A stretch of DNA of 64,000 nt from Micromonospora vinacea (lineage in GTDB: Bacteria > Actinomycetota > Actinomycetes > Mycobacteriales > Micromonosporaceae), in assembly GCF_015751785.1 (NCBI RefSeq), contig NZ_JADOTY010000001.1, forward strand, positions 434,001 through 498,000. The letters are read 5' to 3'. The first letter of the stretch is position 1. Each line of letters starts with the position of its first letter. Below, piece by piece: positions 42,803 to 52,153 of the stretch. A model generated the notes under the pieces. That model saw nothing but the letters and a program-made list of their open reading frames with translations. It was not told the origin of the DNA and searched no databases. Both the position numbers and the translations under genes were made by a program.

Positions 42803-42833
42803 CGCGCCCGGGTGCGTGTGGCACCCGGGCGCG
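42803..42833 (-). terminator. lepA terminator
   Basis: CGCGCCCGGGTGC pairs perfectly with GCACCCGGGCGCG around a 5-nt loop, 15 bp past the lepA stop. The rest of the 386-bp gap 42462-42847 holds the leader of the GlsB-like gene at its left end and nothing else I can recognise. Confidence 0.8.
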
Positions 42834-42847
42834 TACGGCGTCGCGGA

Positions 42848-44725
42848 CTACTTCTTGCCGGCGGCCTTGCCGTCGCCGGAGTCGGAGGAGAGGGCGGCGA
42901 TGAAGGCTTCCTGCGGCACCTCGACCCGGCCGACCATCTTCATCCGCTTCTTGCCTTCCTTCTGCTTCTCCAGCAGCTTGCGCTTACGGCTGATGTCGCC
43001 GCCGTAGCACTTGGCGAGGACGTCCTTGCGGATCGCCCGGATGGTTTCCCGGGCGATGACCCGGCTGCCGATGGCCGCCTGGATCGGTACCTCGAACTGC
43101 TGGCGCGGGATCAGGGTGCGCAGCTTGGCAGCGATGGTGACGCCGTAGTTGTACGCCTTGTCCTTGTGCACGATGGCGCTGAACGCGTCCACCGGCTCGC
43201 CGTGCAGCAGGATGTCCACCTTCACCAGGTCGGACGCCTGCTCGCCGGAGGGCTCGTAGTCGAGTGAGGCGTAGCCCTTGGTACGGCTCTTCAACTGGTC
43301 GAAGAAGTCGTAGATGATCTCCGCGAGGGGCAGCGTGTAGCGCAGCTCCACCCGGTCGGCGGAGAGGTAGTCCATGCCGAGCAGGGTGCCGCGCCGGCCC
43401 TGGCAGAGCTCCATGACCGCGCCCACGTAGTCGTTGGGCGTCAGCACTGTGGCACGGACCACCGGCTCGTACACCTCGGCGATCTTGCCGGTGGGGTACT
43501 CGCTCGGGTTGGTGACGACGATCTCCTCGCCGTCGTCCGTGATCGCCCGGTAGACGACGTTGGGCGCGGTGGAGATGAGGTCGAGGTTGTACTCGCGCTC
43601 CAGCCGCTCCCGGATGATCTCCAGGTGGAGCAGGCCGAGGAAGCCGCAGCGGAAGCCGAAGCCCAGCGCGCCGGAGGTCTCCGGCTCGTAGTCCAGGGCG
43701 GCGTCGTTGAGCTTGAGCTTGTCCAGCGCCTCGCGCAGGTTGGGGTAGTCGGACCCGTCGATCGGGTAGAGACCGGAGTAGACCATCGGCTTCGGGTCCT
43801 TGTAGCCACCCAACGCCTCGGCCGCCGGCCGGCTGTTGATGGTGACCGTGTCACCGACCCGGGACTGCCGGACGTCCTTCACACCGGTGATCAGATAGCC
43901 GACCTCGCCGACGCCGAGCGCCTCGGCCTTGACCATCTCGGGTGAGATGACGCCGATCTCCAGCAGCTCGTGAACCGCGCCGGTGGACATCATCTTGATC
44001 CGGTCGCGGGCGCTGATCCGGCCGTCGATGACCCGGACGTACGTGACGACGCCGCGGTAGACGTCGTACACCGAGTCGAAGATCATCGCCCGGGCGGGCG
44101 CCTCGGCCTCGCCGACCGGCGGAATGAACTGCCGGACGATCTCGTCGAGCAGGTACGGGACGCCCTCACCGGTCTTGCCGGAGACCCGGATGCAGTCGGC
44201 GGGGTCGCCGCCGATCAGGTGGGCCAGCTCCTCGGCGTACTTCTCCGGCTGCGCGGCCGGCAGGTCGATCTTGTTGAGCACCGGGATGATGCGCAGGTCG
44301 TTCTCGAGAGCCAGGTAGAGGTTGGCCAGGGTCTGCGCCTCGATGCCCTGCGCGGCGTCGACAAGCAGCACCGCGCCCTCGCAGGCGGCCAGCGACCGGG
44401 ACACCTCGTAGGTGAAGTCCACGTGCCCCGGGGTGTCGATCATGTTGAGCACCGCGTGCTCGCCGGCCCGCTCACCCTCACGGATGGTCCACGGCATGCG
44501 GACGGCCTGGCTCTTGATGGTGATGCCGCGCTCGCGCTCGATGTCCATCCGGTCCAGGTACTGCGCGCGCATCTGCCGCGGGTCGACCACGCCGGTGAGC
44601 TGCAACATCCGGTCGGCCAGGGTCGACTTCCCGTGGTCGATGTGGGCGATGATGCCGAAGTTCCGGATGCGACCGGGGTCGGTGGCACCAGGGGCGTTCG
44701 CGCCGGGATCGAGCTTCGGTGGCAC
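42848..44725 (-). CDS. lepA: Elongation factor 4 (LepA)
   Basis: Translational GTPase that back-translocates or helps assemble ribosomes, 625 residues. G1 is [10 protein letters not shown]3 is DTPGHVDF and G4 is NKIDLP. The LepA-specific C-terminal domain contains [20 protein letters not shown], a diagnostic block. Actinobacterial members have the Lys-rich and Asp/Gly-rich tail seen here (GDGKAAGKK). It is a single gene with its own terminator, in the conserved interval between hemW and rpsT. Confidence 0.97.
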   Translation of the reverse strand: MPPKLDPGANAPGATDPGRIRNFGIIAHIDHGKSTLADRMLQLTGVVDPRQMRAQYLDRMDIERERGITIKSQAVRMPWTIREGERAGEHAVLNMIDTPGHVDFTYEVSRSLAACEGAVLLVDAAQGIEAQTLANLYLALENDLRIIPVLNKIDLPAAQPEKYAEELAHLIGGDPADCIRVSGKTGEGVPYLLDEIVRQFIPPVGEAEAPARAMIFDSVYDVYRGVVTYVRVIDGRISARDRIKMMSTGAVHELLEIGVISPEMVKAEALGVGEVGYLITGVKDVRQSRVGDTVTINSRPAAEALGGYKDPKPMVYSGLYPIDGSDYPNLREALDKLKLNDAALDYEPETSGALGFGFRCGFLGLLHLEIIRERLEREYNLDLISTAPNVVYRAITDDGEEIVVTNPSEYPTGKIAEVYEPVVRATVLTPNDYVGAVMELCQGRRGTLLGMDYLSADRVELRYTLPLAEIIYDFFDQLKSRTKGYASLDYEPSGEQASDLVKVDILLHGEPVDAFSAIVHKDKAYNYGVTIAAKLRTLIPRQQFEVPIQAAIGSRVIARETIRAIRKDVLAKCYGGDISRKRKLLEKQKEGKKRMKMVGRVEVPQEAFIAALSSDSGDGKAAGKK

Positions 44726-44841
44726 AGCGGTCCGTTCTGGTCGGCTGACGTGAACAGGCCGGCGCGCCGCCGACCCCCTCTATGTTCCCACGCCGCCGGG
44801 GTGCGCCCGCTGCGCGGGCGATGGATCGGCGCGAGGACCCC

Positions 44842-45378
44842 TCACTCCATCGGCGGCTCGACGAAGAGCGCGGCCAGCCGGGGCAGCCGCCGACGCGCCT
44901 CGTCCTCGTCGTCGAAGTCCCAGAAGTCGTTGAGGTCCGGCGTCCGCACCGGGTCGCGGTCCGCCGGCAGTTCGGTAGCGGTGGCCTTGCGGTACGCGTC
45001 CCAGGGCACCGAGAGCATCTGCTCGGCGGAGAACTCCTCGCCGCTGAGCGAGGCCGCCCGCACCTGGGGCAGTTCGGCCAGCGAGTCCGGTTCGGCGACG
45101 GCGCGGGCGAAGACGGCCCGACCCTGGGTCATCAGCCAGCCCCGGAAGTGTTCGAAGCCGTCGGCCGAGGCACCACCGTTGATCAGGTACGCCGCACCCC
45201 ACAGATCCGCCTTGTGCGAGGCGGCCAGCACCCGCGTCTGGTGCCGCGCGTACCCGATGATGTCCTCCGGGTCGCGCTCGGCGAGCAGCGCGACGGCCCG
45301 CGCGGCGACCGGGCCGGGCTCACCGCCGCCGCCGGCCCGCGCCTCGTCGATCAGCTTCCAGAAGTCCTCGGTCCTCAT
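44842..45378 (-). CDS. DUF4240 domain-containing protein
   Basis: A 178-residue protein with the DUF4240 start MRTEDFWKLIDEAR and the later region YLINGGASADGFEHFRGWLM. No catalytic motif is known for the family; in several actinobacteria it accompanies WGR-like or SMI1-like proteins, but not here. There is no signal peptide or membrane span, so it is probably cytoplasmic. It is divergent from the phosphotransferase-type gene with a 61-bp gap. Confidence 0.8.
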   Translation of the reverse strand: MRTEDFWKLIDEARAGGGGEPGPVAARAVALLAERDPEDIIGYARHQTRVLAASHKADLWGAAYLINGGASADGFEHFRGWLMTQGRAVFARAVAEPDSLAELPQVRAASLSGEEFSAEQMLSVPWDAYRKATATELPADRDPVRTPDLNDFWDFDDEDEARRRLPRLAALFVEPPME

Positions 45379-45439
45379 GGCTTGGCAGTCTGGCAGTGTC
45401 GCCGTGCGTCGCGCACGTACCCCGGGGCAGCATGGTGGG

Positions 45440-46426
45440 ATGTCCCCTCCCCTGCTGCCGCCGGTGCCGTACCACGCAAGCGCCCTGCGCCCGTCGTGGC
45501 CGGCGTTGCCGGCGGCGCTGCGGGCCGCGGTCGCCGAACGGCTCGGCGCGCCGGTGGTCACCGCCCGGGTCGCGGACGCGGGCTTCACCCGGGGCTTCGC
45601 CGCCGTGCTCGACACCGCCGACGGTGGTCGGGTCTTCGTCAAGGCCGCACCCGCCGCCGAGCAACCGCATCTGGTCGACTGGTACGCCCGAGAGGCCGCG
45701 ATCCTGGATCGGCTGCCGGCGGACCTGCCGGCGCCCCGCCCCCGGTGGACCCTCTCCGCGGCCGGCTGGTTCGTGCTCTGCACCGACGCCGTCGACGGGC
45801 ACACCCCCCGCCTGCCCTGGGTGCCCGCCGAGTTGGACGCCACCCTCGCCGGGTACGCGCAGGTCGCCGCCGCCCTGGCCGACCCGCCGATCGCACTGAC
45901 CGCGCTCGGCCTGCCGCACCTGGCCGACCTGGCCCGGTCGGACATCCTCTGGTGGGAGGAGGTCGCCGCCGGTCGCGAGCCGACCCCACCACTGCCCGCG
46001 TCGCTGCTGAACCGGCTGCCCGAGCTGGTGGAGTTGGAGTCCCTCCTCCCCCGGTACGCCGCCGGGGCGACCGGCCTGATCCACGGCGACCTGCGGGTCG
46101 ACAACGTGCTGATCGACTCGGCCGGCAGCGCCTGGTTCTGCGACTGGACCTGGGTCTGCACCGGGCCGGCCTGGTTCGACCTGGCCGGCCTGCTGCTCAC
46201 CGCGTACGCCAGCGGGCTGGACGCGGACCGGCTCTTCGCCGCGCACCCGGCCACCACCGGCGCACCCCCGGACGCGTTGGACGCGACACTGGCCGCGTTG
46301 GCCGGCTACTACCTCACCGGCGCCGCGGCGGCACCGCCGACGGCCTCGCCGCACCTGCCGGCCCACCAGCGGTGGAGCGGCGAGCAGTCGCTCGACTGGC
46401 TGGCCCGCCGCCAGGGTTGGCGGTAA
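45440..46426 (+). CDS. Aminoglycoside phosphotransferase (APH)-family kinase
   Basis: A 328-residue protein of the APH/choline kinase fold. The ATP-site lysine is in RVFVKAAPA, the catalytic loop is HGDLRVDNVLI (Asp and Asn both present), and the metal Asp is in FCDWTW. All kinase residues are intact. The family covers antibiotic, homoserine, methylthioribose and many other kinases; nothing here singles out an antibiotic. ATG 45440 follows CAGCAT by 6 nt, a weak -10 in leaderless position. Confidence 0.82.
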   Translation: MSPPLLPPVPYHASALRPSWPALPAALRAAVAERLGAPVVTARVADAGFTRGFAAVLDTADGGRVFVKAAPAAEQPHLVDWYAREAAILDRLPADLPAPRPRWTLSAAGWFVLCTDAVDGHTPRLPWVPAELDATLAGYAQVAAALADPPIALTALGLPHLADLARSDILWWEEVAAGREPTPPLPASLLNRLPELVELESLLPRYAAGATGLIHGDLRVDNVLIDSAGSAWFCDWTWVCTGPAWFDLAGLLLTAYASGLDADRLFAAHPATTGAPPDALDATLAALAGYYLTGAAAAPPTASPHLPAHQRWSGEQSLDWLARRQGWR

Positions 46427-46434
46427 CGCGGCCC

Positions 46435-46488
46435 GCCTGCCGTCGGGCTGGCGGCGTGGACCAGACCGGCCTGCCGTCGGGCTGGCGG
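46435..46488 (+). repeat. 20-bp direct repeat after the APH-family gene
   Basis: GCCTGCCGTCGGGCTGGCGG occurs at 46435-46454 and again at 46469-46488. The 3' end of the preceding gene (CCGCCGCCAGGGT) also recurs just after the second copy. It looks like a small local duplication in the 248-bp gap before rpsT. Confidence 0.7.
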
Positions 46489-46563
46489 TGGGCCGCCGCC
46501 AGGGTCGAGGGCGTAACCTGGTGCCCGACGGGCCGGGTCCGTCCGCGCGAAGGCCGAGCCGTT

Positions 46564-46592
46564 TTGGCTCGTCCCGGGCGACCTGGTAACCT
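46564..46592 (+). promoter_or_regulatory. rpsT promoter
   Basis: TTGGCT (46564-46569) and TAACCT (46587-46592) are separated by 17 bp, the best sigma-70-type promoter in the window. Transcription would start near 46599 and give a leader of about 75 nt before the rpsT GTG, long enough for ribosomal-protein feedback control. Confidence 0.65.
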
Positions 46593-46674
46593 GGCTCTTC
46601 GCGCAGCGATGACGCATGTTCGTCATCACGCGCAATAAGCTGACCAACCCGAGCTATCAAGACGAGGCTGTCGC

Positions 46675-46941
46675 GTGGCGAACATCAAGTCCCAGATCAA
46701 GCGCAACCGGCAGAACGAGAAGGCCCGGCTGCGCAACAAGTCGGTCAAGTCGTCGCTGAAGACCGCCGTCCGGAAGTTCCACGAGGCTGCCGAGGCCGGT
46801 GACGTCGAGAAGGCGACCGCGCTCATGCTGGACGCCTCTCGCAAGCTGGACAAGGCCGTCAGCAAGGGCGTGATCCACTCCAACCAGGCCGCGAACCGCA
46901 AGTCCGCGATCGCGAAGCGCGTGGTGTCGCTCTCCGCCTGA
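46675..46941 (+). CDS. rpsT: 30S ribosomal protein S20
   Basis: Ribosomal protein S20, 88 residues, normal length. [20 protein letters not shown] is the family N-terminus and [16 protein letters not shown] the conserved C-terminal block. The GTG start is preceded by GAGG at modest spacing. It is the only plus-strand member of the conserved core here, as in M. tuberculosis, and has its own promoter and terminator. Confidence 0.97.
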   Translation: MANIKSQIKRNRQNEKARLRNKSVKSSLKTAVRKFHEAAEAGDVEKATALMLDASRKLDKAVSKGVIHSNQAANRKSAIAKRVVSLSA

Positions 46942-46967
46942 CGACTTCACCGTCAGACTGATTCGGA

Positions 46968-46994
46968 AAACCCCGGGCCCAAGGCCCGGGGTTT
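46968..46994 (+). terminator. rpsT terminator
   Basis: AAACCCCGGGCC pairs with GGCCCGGGGTTT around CAA, a 12-bp stem ending in a short T run, 27 bp after the rpsT stop. A classical intrinsic terminator. Confidence 0.9.
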
Positions 46995-47049
46995 CCGTGT
47001 GCCCATCCCCAGTCGTTCAGCCGCGCGCCCGCCTTGCGCTCCCGCCTTG

Positions 47050-47099
47050 AGATCTTGGAAGGAAAGCGCCCCTGGAGGGGCCATTCCGCTCCAAGGTCT
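47050..47099. repeat. Long inverted repeat, family C copy 2
   Basis: Arms of 24 nt (47050-47073, 47076-47099) start AGATCTTGGAAGGAAAGCGC, nearly the same as the element at 28284-28333, but arm 2 has several changes, so the stem is imperfect. It lies between the rpsT terminator and the end of the convergent membrane protein gene and touches that gene's stop codon. Confidence 0.8.
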
Positions 47100-47535
47100 A
47101 TGACGAATGCGTCGGTGGGCGCGTCGGCTCGGCAGTGCCCGGGGGCGATGTATCCGCCGTCACGATGACGCCGGGCACACTGTGCAACATCCACTCCACC
47201 TGCGCTCGCCCGACCGCCGGCTCCATCTGCCGACGGAAACGGTCCCGTTCCTGCTCGGGTACGAGCGCGGCGGAGCGGACCACGACCGCGGCCACCATGT
47301 CGTTGAGCTTGACCATGGCCGCCACCACGACCGGCAGCACCAGCACCGCCCACCAGCTGACCAACTCGGCGAGGGCGAGCAGCACCGCCAGCGCGATGGC
47401 GCCCTCGAAGAAGAGGAAGCACAGCACGCCGCCGGGGTTGACGAACCGTAGGCCGAGGAGCCGGGCGTAGAGCGGTCGGTAACGCTCCTCGTCCACGCGG
47501 ACGGTGGCCCACGCCGGGCGGCTCGCTCCCGTCAC
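47098..47535 (-). CDS. Hypothetical membrane protein downstream of holA
   Basis: A 145-residue protein with two adjacent membrane spans near residues 35-75 (GGVLCFLFFEGAIALAVLLA and WWAVLVLPVVVAAMVKLND). A cytoplasmic tail contains EQERDRFRRQMEPAVGRAQV. No named family. The GTG start overlaps the holA stop (GTGA), so it is translationally coupled to the clamp-loader subunit, although a functional link is not evident. Its 3' end runs into a family C inverted repeat. Confidence 0.7.
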   Translation of the reverse strand: MTGASRPAWATVRVDEERYRPLYARLLGLRFVNPGGVLCFLFFEGAIALAVLLALAELVSWWAVLVLPVVVAAMVKLNDMVAAVVVRSAALVPEQERDRFRRQMEPAVGRAQVEWMLHSVPGVIVTADTSPPGTAEPTRPPTHSS

Positions 47536-48512
47536 CTGGTGCTGCCCTGCCGGGCCGCCACGACCGAGAAGACCGCACGCTCCAGGGCGTACGCCCGGTC
47601 GTCGGAGCCGCCCTTGACGGCCGCGTTGCACTCGGCGGCCACCTGCATGGCCCGGACCAGGCCCTCCGGCGTCCAGCCCCGTCCCTGCCGCTGCGCCCGC
47701 TCGATCTTCCAGGCGGGCATTCCGAGGCTGCTGGCGAGCTGGTACGGGCTACCCCGCCCGGCCGACGCCACCCGGGCCACCGTACGCACCCCGTCGGCCA
47801 GGGCGTCGGCGATGGGCACCGGGTCGACGCCGACGTGCAGGGCCCAGCGCAGTGCCTCAAGCGCCGCCGGCACGTCGCCGACCATTGTGGCGTCCGCCAC
47901 CGTGAAGCCGGTCACCTCGACCCGGCCCCGGTAGTAACGGGAGACCGTCTCGGCGCTGATCCGCCCGTCGGTGTCGGCGATCAGCTGGGAGCAGGCGGCT
48001 GCCAGCTCGCGCAGGTCGTTGCCGACCGCAGCGATGAGCGCCTCGGCGGCGTCGTCGGTGCACTTACCGCCGGCCCGCCGGATCTCGTCGCGGACGAAGG
48101 CCACCCGGTCGCGGTGCCCCTTGAGCTTGGCGGCCGGGACGACTGTCGCGCCGGCCGCCCGCAGACCGTCGGCGAACGCCTTGCCCTTGGCACCCCCCAG
48201 GTGCAGCACCAGCAGCTGGACCTCCGGGTCGGGATTCTTCGCGTACGCCAACAGCGCGGCGACCAGGTCCTTGCGGGCGTCCTGGCCGGAACGCAGGATC
48301 AGCAGCCGCCGCCCGCCGAAGAGGGAGGGGCTGAGCATCTCGGCGATCTCGCCGACGGTGAGCGCGCTGGCCTGGTACTCGCGGACGTCCACCTCGGGGT
48401 CGACGCTGCGAACCTTCGAGACAGCTTCGGTGACCGCGCGCGTGGCGAGCAGTTCCTCGTCACCGAGGACGAGCAGAATGGGGGCGAGGCTGGCGGGGGT
48501 CACGTCGCCCAT
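47532..48512 (-). CDS. holA: DNA polymerase III subunit delta
   Basis: Clamp-loader delta subunit that opens the beta sliding clamp, 326 residues. The N-terminus ILLVLGDEELLATRAVTEAV and the block SPSLFGGRRLLILRSGQDAR are typical of actinobacterial HolA, as is GMPAWKIERAQRQGRGW in the C-terminal collar. ATG 48512 gives the usual start; two upstream codons in frame are less likely. The order comEA-comEC-holA is conserved. Confidence 0.9.
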   Translation of the reverse strand: MGDVTPASLAPILLVLGDEELLATRAVTEAVSKVRSVDPEVDVREYQASALTVGEIAEMLSPSLFGGRRLLILRSGQDARKDLVAALLAYAKNPDPEVQLLVLHLGGAKGKAFADGLRAAGATVVPAAKLKGHRDRVAFVRDEIRRAGGKCTDDAAEALIAAVGNDLRELAAACSQLIADTDGRISAETVSRYYRGRVEVTGFTVADATMVGDVPAALEALRWALHVGVDPVPIADALADGVRTVARVASAGRGSPYQLASSLGMPAWKIERAQRQGRGWTPEGLVRAMQVAAECNAAVKGGSDDRAYALERAVFSVVAARQGSTR

Positions 48513-48764
48513 ATTCGCACGGCCTGCGGCGGGATCGTGCCTGCTCATTAGCTGCTTGATCGGCGCAGCCCGCACACAGCGCAAATCCAGACATCCAAGT
48601 CAATTCCCCATTTAATCCGCAAGTCGCCCGATTAATCGGAGACCCGTTCTTGATCCACACGGGATCACGGAAATCGCGGTTTCGGGCCGCTGATACCCGA
48701 GGTCAGCGATCCCGCGTCGATCAGCGACCCGGACGGCCGGCCGCGAGTCCGGACCGCCGGCGAC
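48513..48764. other. AT-rich intergenic patch with a 12-bp palindrome
   Basis: The 252-bp gap upstream of holA contains the most AT-rich stretch of the window (about 48585-48660). Within it CCGATTAATCGG (48628-48639) is a perfect palindrome, with TTTAATCCG 10 bp away. An operator or promoter region for holA is possible; no good -10/-35 pair is seen. Confidence 0.4.
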
Positions 48765-51128
48765 TCAAGGCTGCCGGCCCGCGGGCACACCTCGCCGGGC
48801 TACCGCCAGACCGTCGCCCGTTCGGACCGCCGCCACATCGCCGTCCGTGTCGGTACGCAGCACCCGCACACCGTCCCTGCCCAGGTGGGCGAGCAGCCCC
48901 GGGCTCGGGTGGCCGTAGGTGTTGCCGGTGCCCACCGGCACGAGCGCCACCGCCGGCCGGACCGCGTCGAGGAAGCCCGGGTCCTGATACGCCGACCCGT
49001 GATGCGCGACCTTCAACACGTCCGCCCGTAACTGGCCGGGGGCCGCCCGCGCCACCATCGCGTGCTGCTCCTCGGTCTCCGCGTCGCCGGCCAGCAGGAT
49101 CCGCACGCCGGCCACCGTGGCGCGCAGCACCAGCGAATTGTTGTTCGGGTCGGACCTGGTCCCGGCCAGCGGGTACGGCGGACCGAGCACCAGCAGGTCG
49201 ACCCCGCCCACGGGGTGGCGAGCGCCGGCCACGGTGGTCAGCAGCGCTGCCCGCCCGCCGGTGGCTGCCGCCCGAACCAGGTCCCTGCCGCTCTCCGGGT
49301 CCGCCGACGACGGCATCAGCACCGCTCCCACCCGCCGCCCCCGGAACACTCCGGCCACCCCGCCCACGTGGTCCGCGTGGAAGTGGCTGATCACCAGCAG
49401 GGGCACCTCCCGTACACCGAGCCGACGCAGGCAACCGTCCACCGCGCCCGGTTCCGGCCCGGCGTCCACCACCACCGCCCGGCCGGAGTCGACCGGGAGC
49501 ACCAGGGCGTCGCCCTGGCCCACCGCGCAGGCCACCACGACCCACCCGACGGGCGGCCAGCCGGCGGCTAACAGCCGAACCGGCAGGGCACCCAGCACGG
49601 CGGCGACACCAACCACCGCCACCAGCCGCCGTACGAGTGGCCGGCGCACCGCGATCAGCAGCGCGACGGTCAGCCCGGTCAGAAGCAGGGCACCGGGCAC
49701 CCCGCCCAGCCACGGCAGGGTGCCGCCTGGCAGTCGAGCACCCTGCCGGGCGATGACCACCAGCCACCAGGCAGGCCAACTCGCCAGCCACGCCACGAAC
49801 TCGGCACCGGCCGGCCAGATCGGCGACACCATGGCCGCCAGCACGCCCAGCACTGTCGCTGGTGCGATGGCCGGCACCGCCAGCAGGTTCGCCGGCACCG
49901 CCACCAGGCTCACCGTGCCCGAGATCCCGGCGACGACCGGACCGCAGGCAAGTTGGGCAGCAGCCGGGACTGCCAACGCCTCGGCCAGCCCAGGTGGGAC
50001 GCCTCGCCGACGCAACCCGTCCCGCCAGCGCGGTGCGAGCAGCAGCAGGCCACCGGTGGCCAGCACGGAGAGGGCGAACCCCGGGTCCCCAGCCAACTCG
50101 GGGTCGACGAGCACCAGCACGGTCACGGCGGCGGCCAGCGCGGGCAGCGCCGCCCGAGGTCGACCGGCGGCGAGCGCGGCGAGCCCGATCGCTCCCATCG
50201 TGGCGGCCCGTACGACGCTCGGCGACGGGCGGACCAGGATGACGAACCCCACCAGCGCCACCCCGCACAGCGCGGCCGCAAGCCACGGACCGGCGCGCGC
50301 CCAACGGGCCAGCAACAGCACCGCACCCACCACGATCGCCACGTTGGAGCCGGAGACCGCGTTGAGATGGGTCATCCCGGTGGCCTGAAAGTCCTCCTCG
50401 ACGGCGGGTGGCAGTCGGCTGGTGTCGCCCACCACCAGACCGGGCAGCAGCCCACCGGGGTCGTCGGGCAGTGGCTCGCAGGCCCGTTGCAGGCCGGTGC
50501 GGAGCGTCCCGGCGGCGCGCTGCGCCCAGGACGGCGCGCCGTGCCGCTCCGGCGGATCGTTGGTGCTGAGCACCGCCGCGGTGAGGTCGCCGCCGCGCGG
50601 AACATCGAGCCGGCCGTCGACGGTGAGTCGCTGCCCGGGCAGCAGGCCCCGCCACGCCGGGTCGGTGGCCAGGACGAGCAGCCGCACCGACGCGTGGATC
50701 CGCCGACCATCCGGGCCGGTGAGCCGGACCAGCTTCGTCGACACCAGCAACATGCCCGGTCGCCCGGCGCTCCGGATCGGACGCGGGTCGTCCCGGACGA
50801 CCAGGTCGGCGGTGATCGGAGCGCGTTGCTCGGCGAGGGCACGGATCGCCGGCGCGTCGCGAACGGCGAGCCGGGCGGCGGTGGCGGCACCACCGCAGAC
50901 CACTCCGAGGCCGACCGCCACGGCCACCCACCCGAAACGCCGCACCACGGCTCGGGGACGGCCGAGGCTGCCGAGCAGATGTACGGCGCCACTTGCCGTC
51001 AGACCGGCCGCCGCGGCGGCCACCAGCAGAACGGTGCGGCTGCCGAGGTGCAGCCCGGCGAGCGCGGTGAGCCAGGCCGCCATGGCGAGCCCAGCCAGTC
51101 GCAGATCCGGCGGCTCGGACTCGCTCAC
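48765..51128 (-). CDS. comEC: ComEC/Rec2 DNA-uptake channel protein
   Basis: Predicted membrane channel for uptake of single-stranded DNA, 787 residues. It has several N-terminal spans, a DUF4131/OB-like region, the competence domain (MTHLNAVSGSNVAIVVGAVL and many spans), and a C-terminal metallo-beta-lactamase domain. The last has SHFHADHVGG near residue 578 and KVAHHGSAYQ near 708. All domains expected of a full-length ComEC are present. It overlaps comEA by 4 bp. Whether the organism is competent is not known. Confidence 0.93.
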   Translation of the reverse strand: MSESEPPDLRLAGLAMAAWLTALAGLHLGSRTVLLVAAAAAGLTASGAVHLLGSLGRPRAVVRRFGWVAVAVGLGVVCGGAATAARLAVRDAPAIRALAEQRAPITADLVVRDDPRPIRSAGRPGMLLVSTKLVRLTGPDGRRIHASVRLLVLATDPAWRGLLPGQRLTVDGRLDVPRGGDLTAAVLSTNDPPERHGAPSWAQRAAGTLRTGLQRACEPLPDDPGGLLPGLVVGDTSRLPPAVEEDFQATGMTHLNAVSGSNVAIVVGAVLLLARWARAGPWLAAALCGVALVGFVILVRPSPSVVRAATMGAIGLAALAAGRPRAALPALAAAVTVLVLVDPELAGDPGFALSVLATGGLLLLAPRWRDGLRRRGVPPGLAEALAVPAAAQLACGPVVAGISGTVSLVAVPANLLAVPAIAPATVLGVLAAMVSPIWPAGAEFVAWLASWPAWWLVVIARQGARLPGGTLPWLGGVPGALLLTGLTVALLIAVRRPLVRRLVAVVGVAAVLGALPVRLLAAGWPPVGWVVVACAVGQGDALVLPVDSGRAVVVDAGPEPGAVDGCLRRLGVREVPLLVISHFHADHVGGVAGVFRGRRVGAVLMPSSADPESGRDLVRAAATGGRAALLTTVAGARHPVGGVDLLVLGPPYPLAGTRSDPNNNSLVLRATVAGVRILLAGDAETEEQHAMVARAAPGQLRADVLKVAHHGSAYQDPGFLDAVRPAVALVPVGTGNTYGHPSPGLLAHLGRDGVRVLRTDTDGDVAAVRTGDGLAVARRGVPAGRQP

Positions 51129-51964
51129 ACCGTCACCAGATCCTTGAGCTGCTCGTAACGGGCATCGCCGATCCCGTCGACCTGGCGTAGGTCGCCAACG
51201 GACTTGAACCCGCCGTGCTGATCTCGATGGGTGAGGATCCGTTGGGCGAGCACCGGGCCGACCCCGGGCAGCGCGTCGAGCTGCGCCAGTGTCGCGGTGT
51301 TGAGGTTCAGCGGCCCGGCGGCGGGTCCCCCATCGCCCGCCGCAGGCCCGGCCGCACCGCCCGGCATCGGCGGTGGCGTCACCCCGACCACGATCAGCTC
51401 GCCGTCGGTGACCTTGCGGGCGGGGTTGAGCAGCGCCACGTCGACCCCCGGGAGCGCGCCGCCGGCCGCCTGAACCGCGTCGGCGAGACGGGACCCGGCC
51501 GGCAGGCGTACCAAACCGGGTTTTCGGACCTTGCCCGCGACCGCCACCACCAACTCGGCGGGGCCGGACACGCTGGGGTCACCCGCTGGCGCGGCCGACG
51601 CGGTCTCGCTGACCAGCGGGGCGACCGGCTCCGACTGCGGCCGGGCCTGCCAGGCCCAGCCTGCCGCACCCACGACCACCACCACGGCGACCACCGCCAG
51701 CGCCCGCACACCCCGCCGCCCGGGGTCGAACGCCGACGGGCCGGGCAACCGTGACTCGGGCGGGACCGCGAGGCCGTCCGACGACGGCTCCGCGAGCGGC
51801 ACGGCGGCGGGCCGGAAGGACGGCACGTCTGCGGGCTGCGCGCCGACCAGTGACGACGGGGGTACGCCAGCGAGCGGCACCTCCGGCCGGAGCGGCGGTG
51901 CGACAGCCACCTCCGTCAGCCGGCGCAGGCGCTGGCGTACCTCTGTTTCCTCGTCGTGCGACAC
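51125..51964 (-). CDS. comEA: ComEA-type DNA-binding protein (SLBB-HhH)
   Basis: Membrane-anchored DNA receptor, 279 residues. A long cytoplasmic proline-rich N-terminus precedes a single span (LAVVAVVVVVGAAGWAW, about residues 88-105). An SLBB domain (VAVAGKVRKPGLVRLPAG) and a C-terminal helix-hairpin-helix pair (NLNTATLAQLDALPGVGPVL and GGFKSVGDLRQVDGIG) lie outside. It is translated just before ComEC. The cytoplasmic extension of about 85 residues is long for the family. Confidence 0.92.
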   Translation of the reverse strand: MSHDEETEVRQRLRRLTEVAVAPPLRPEVPLAGVPPSSLVGAQPADVPSFRPAAVPLAEPSSDGLAVPPESRLPGPSAFDPGRRGVRALAVVAVVVVVGAAGWAWQARPQSEPVAPLVSETASAAPAGDPSVSGPAELVVAVAGKVRKPGLVRLPAGSRLADAVQAAGGALPGVDVALLNPARKVTDGELIVVGVTPPPMPGGAAGPAAGDGGPAAGPLNLNTATLAQLDALPGVGPVLAQRILTHRDQHGGFKSVGDLRQVDGIGDARYEQLKDLVTV

Positions 51965-52140
51965 AGCGCGACGCTATGGCGGCGACCGGGACGGTGGCGG
52001 GTGATGGCGCTGTCCTGTGGACAACCACCGCCACTGTGGACAACGCCCTGATCATGGTCCCGGTCTGCTATGCGGGGGGCCGAACCAGGGCGCGTGGCCT
52101 GGGCAGCCGGTCTGGTCGCCGGCACCCGCGTCGAGCGGAC

Positions 52141-52146
52141 TACCCT
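52141..52146 (+). promoter_or_regulatory. Candidate -10 box for hemC-like gene
   Basis: TACCCT ends 7 nt before ATG 52154, the leaderless arrangement. It supports this start over an upstream in-frame codon at 52070. Confidence 0.5.
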
Positions 52147-52153
52147 CACCGGT

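Noticed and set aside
48585..48660. AT-rich patch upstream of holA as a tRNA gene or origin
   Set aside because: No cloverleaf with a GGTTCGA-type arm can be drawn and there are no DnaA boxes; only a 12-bp palindrome remains.
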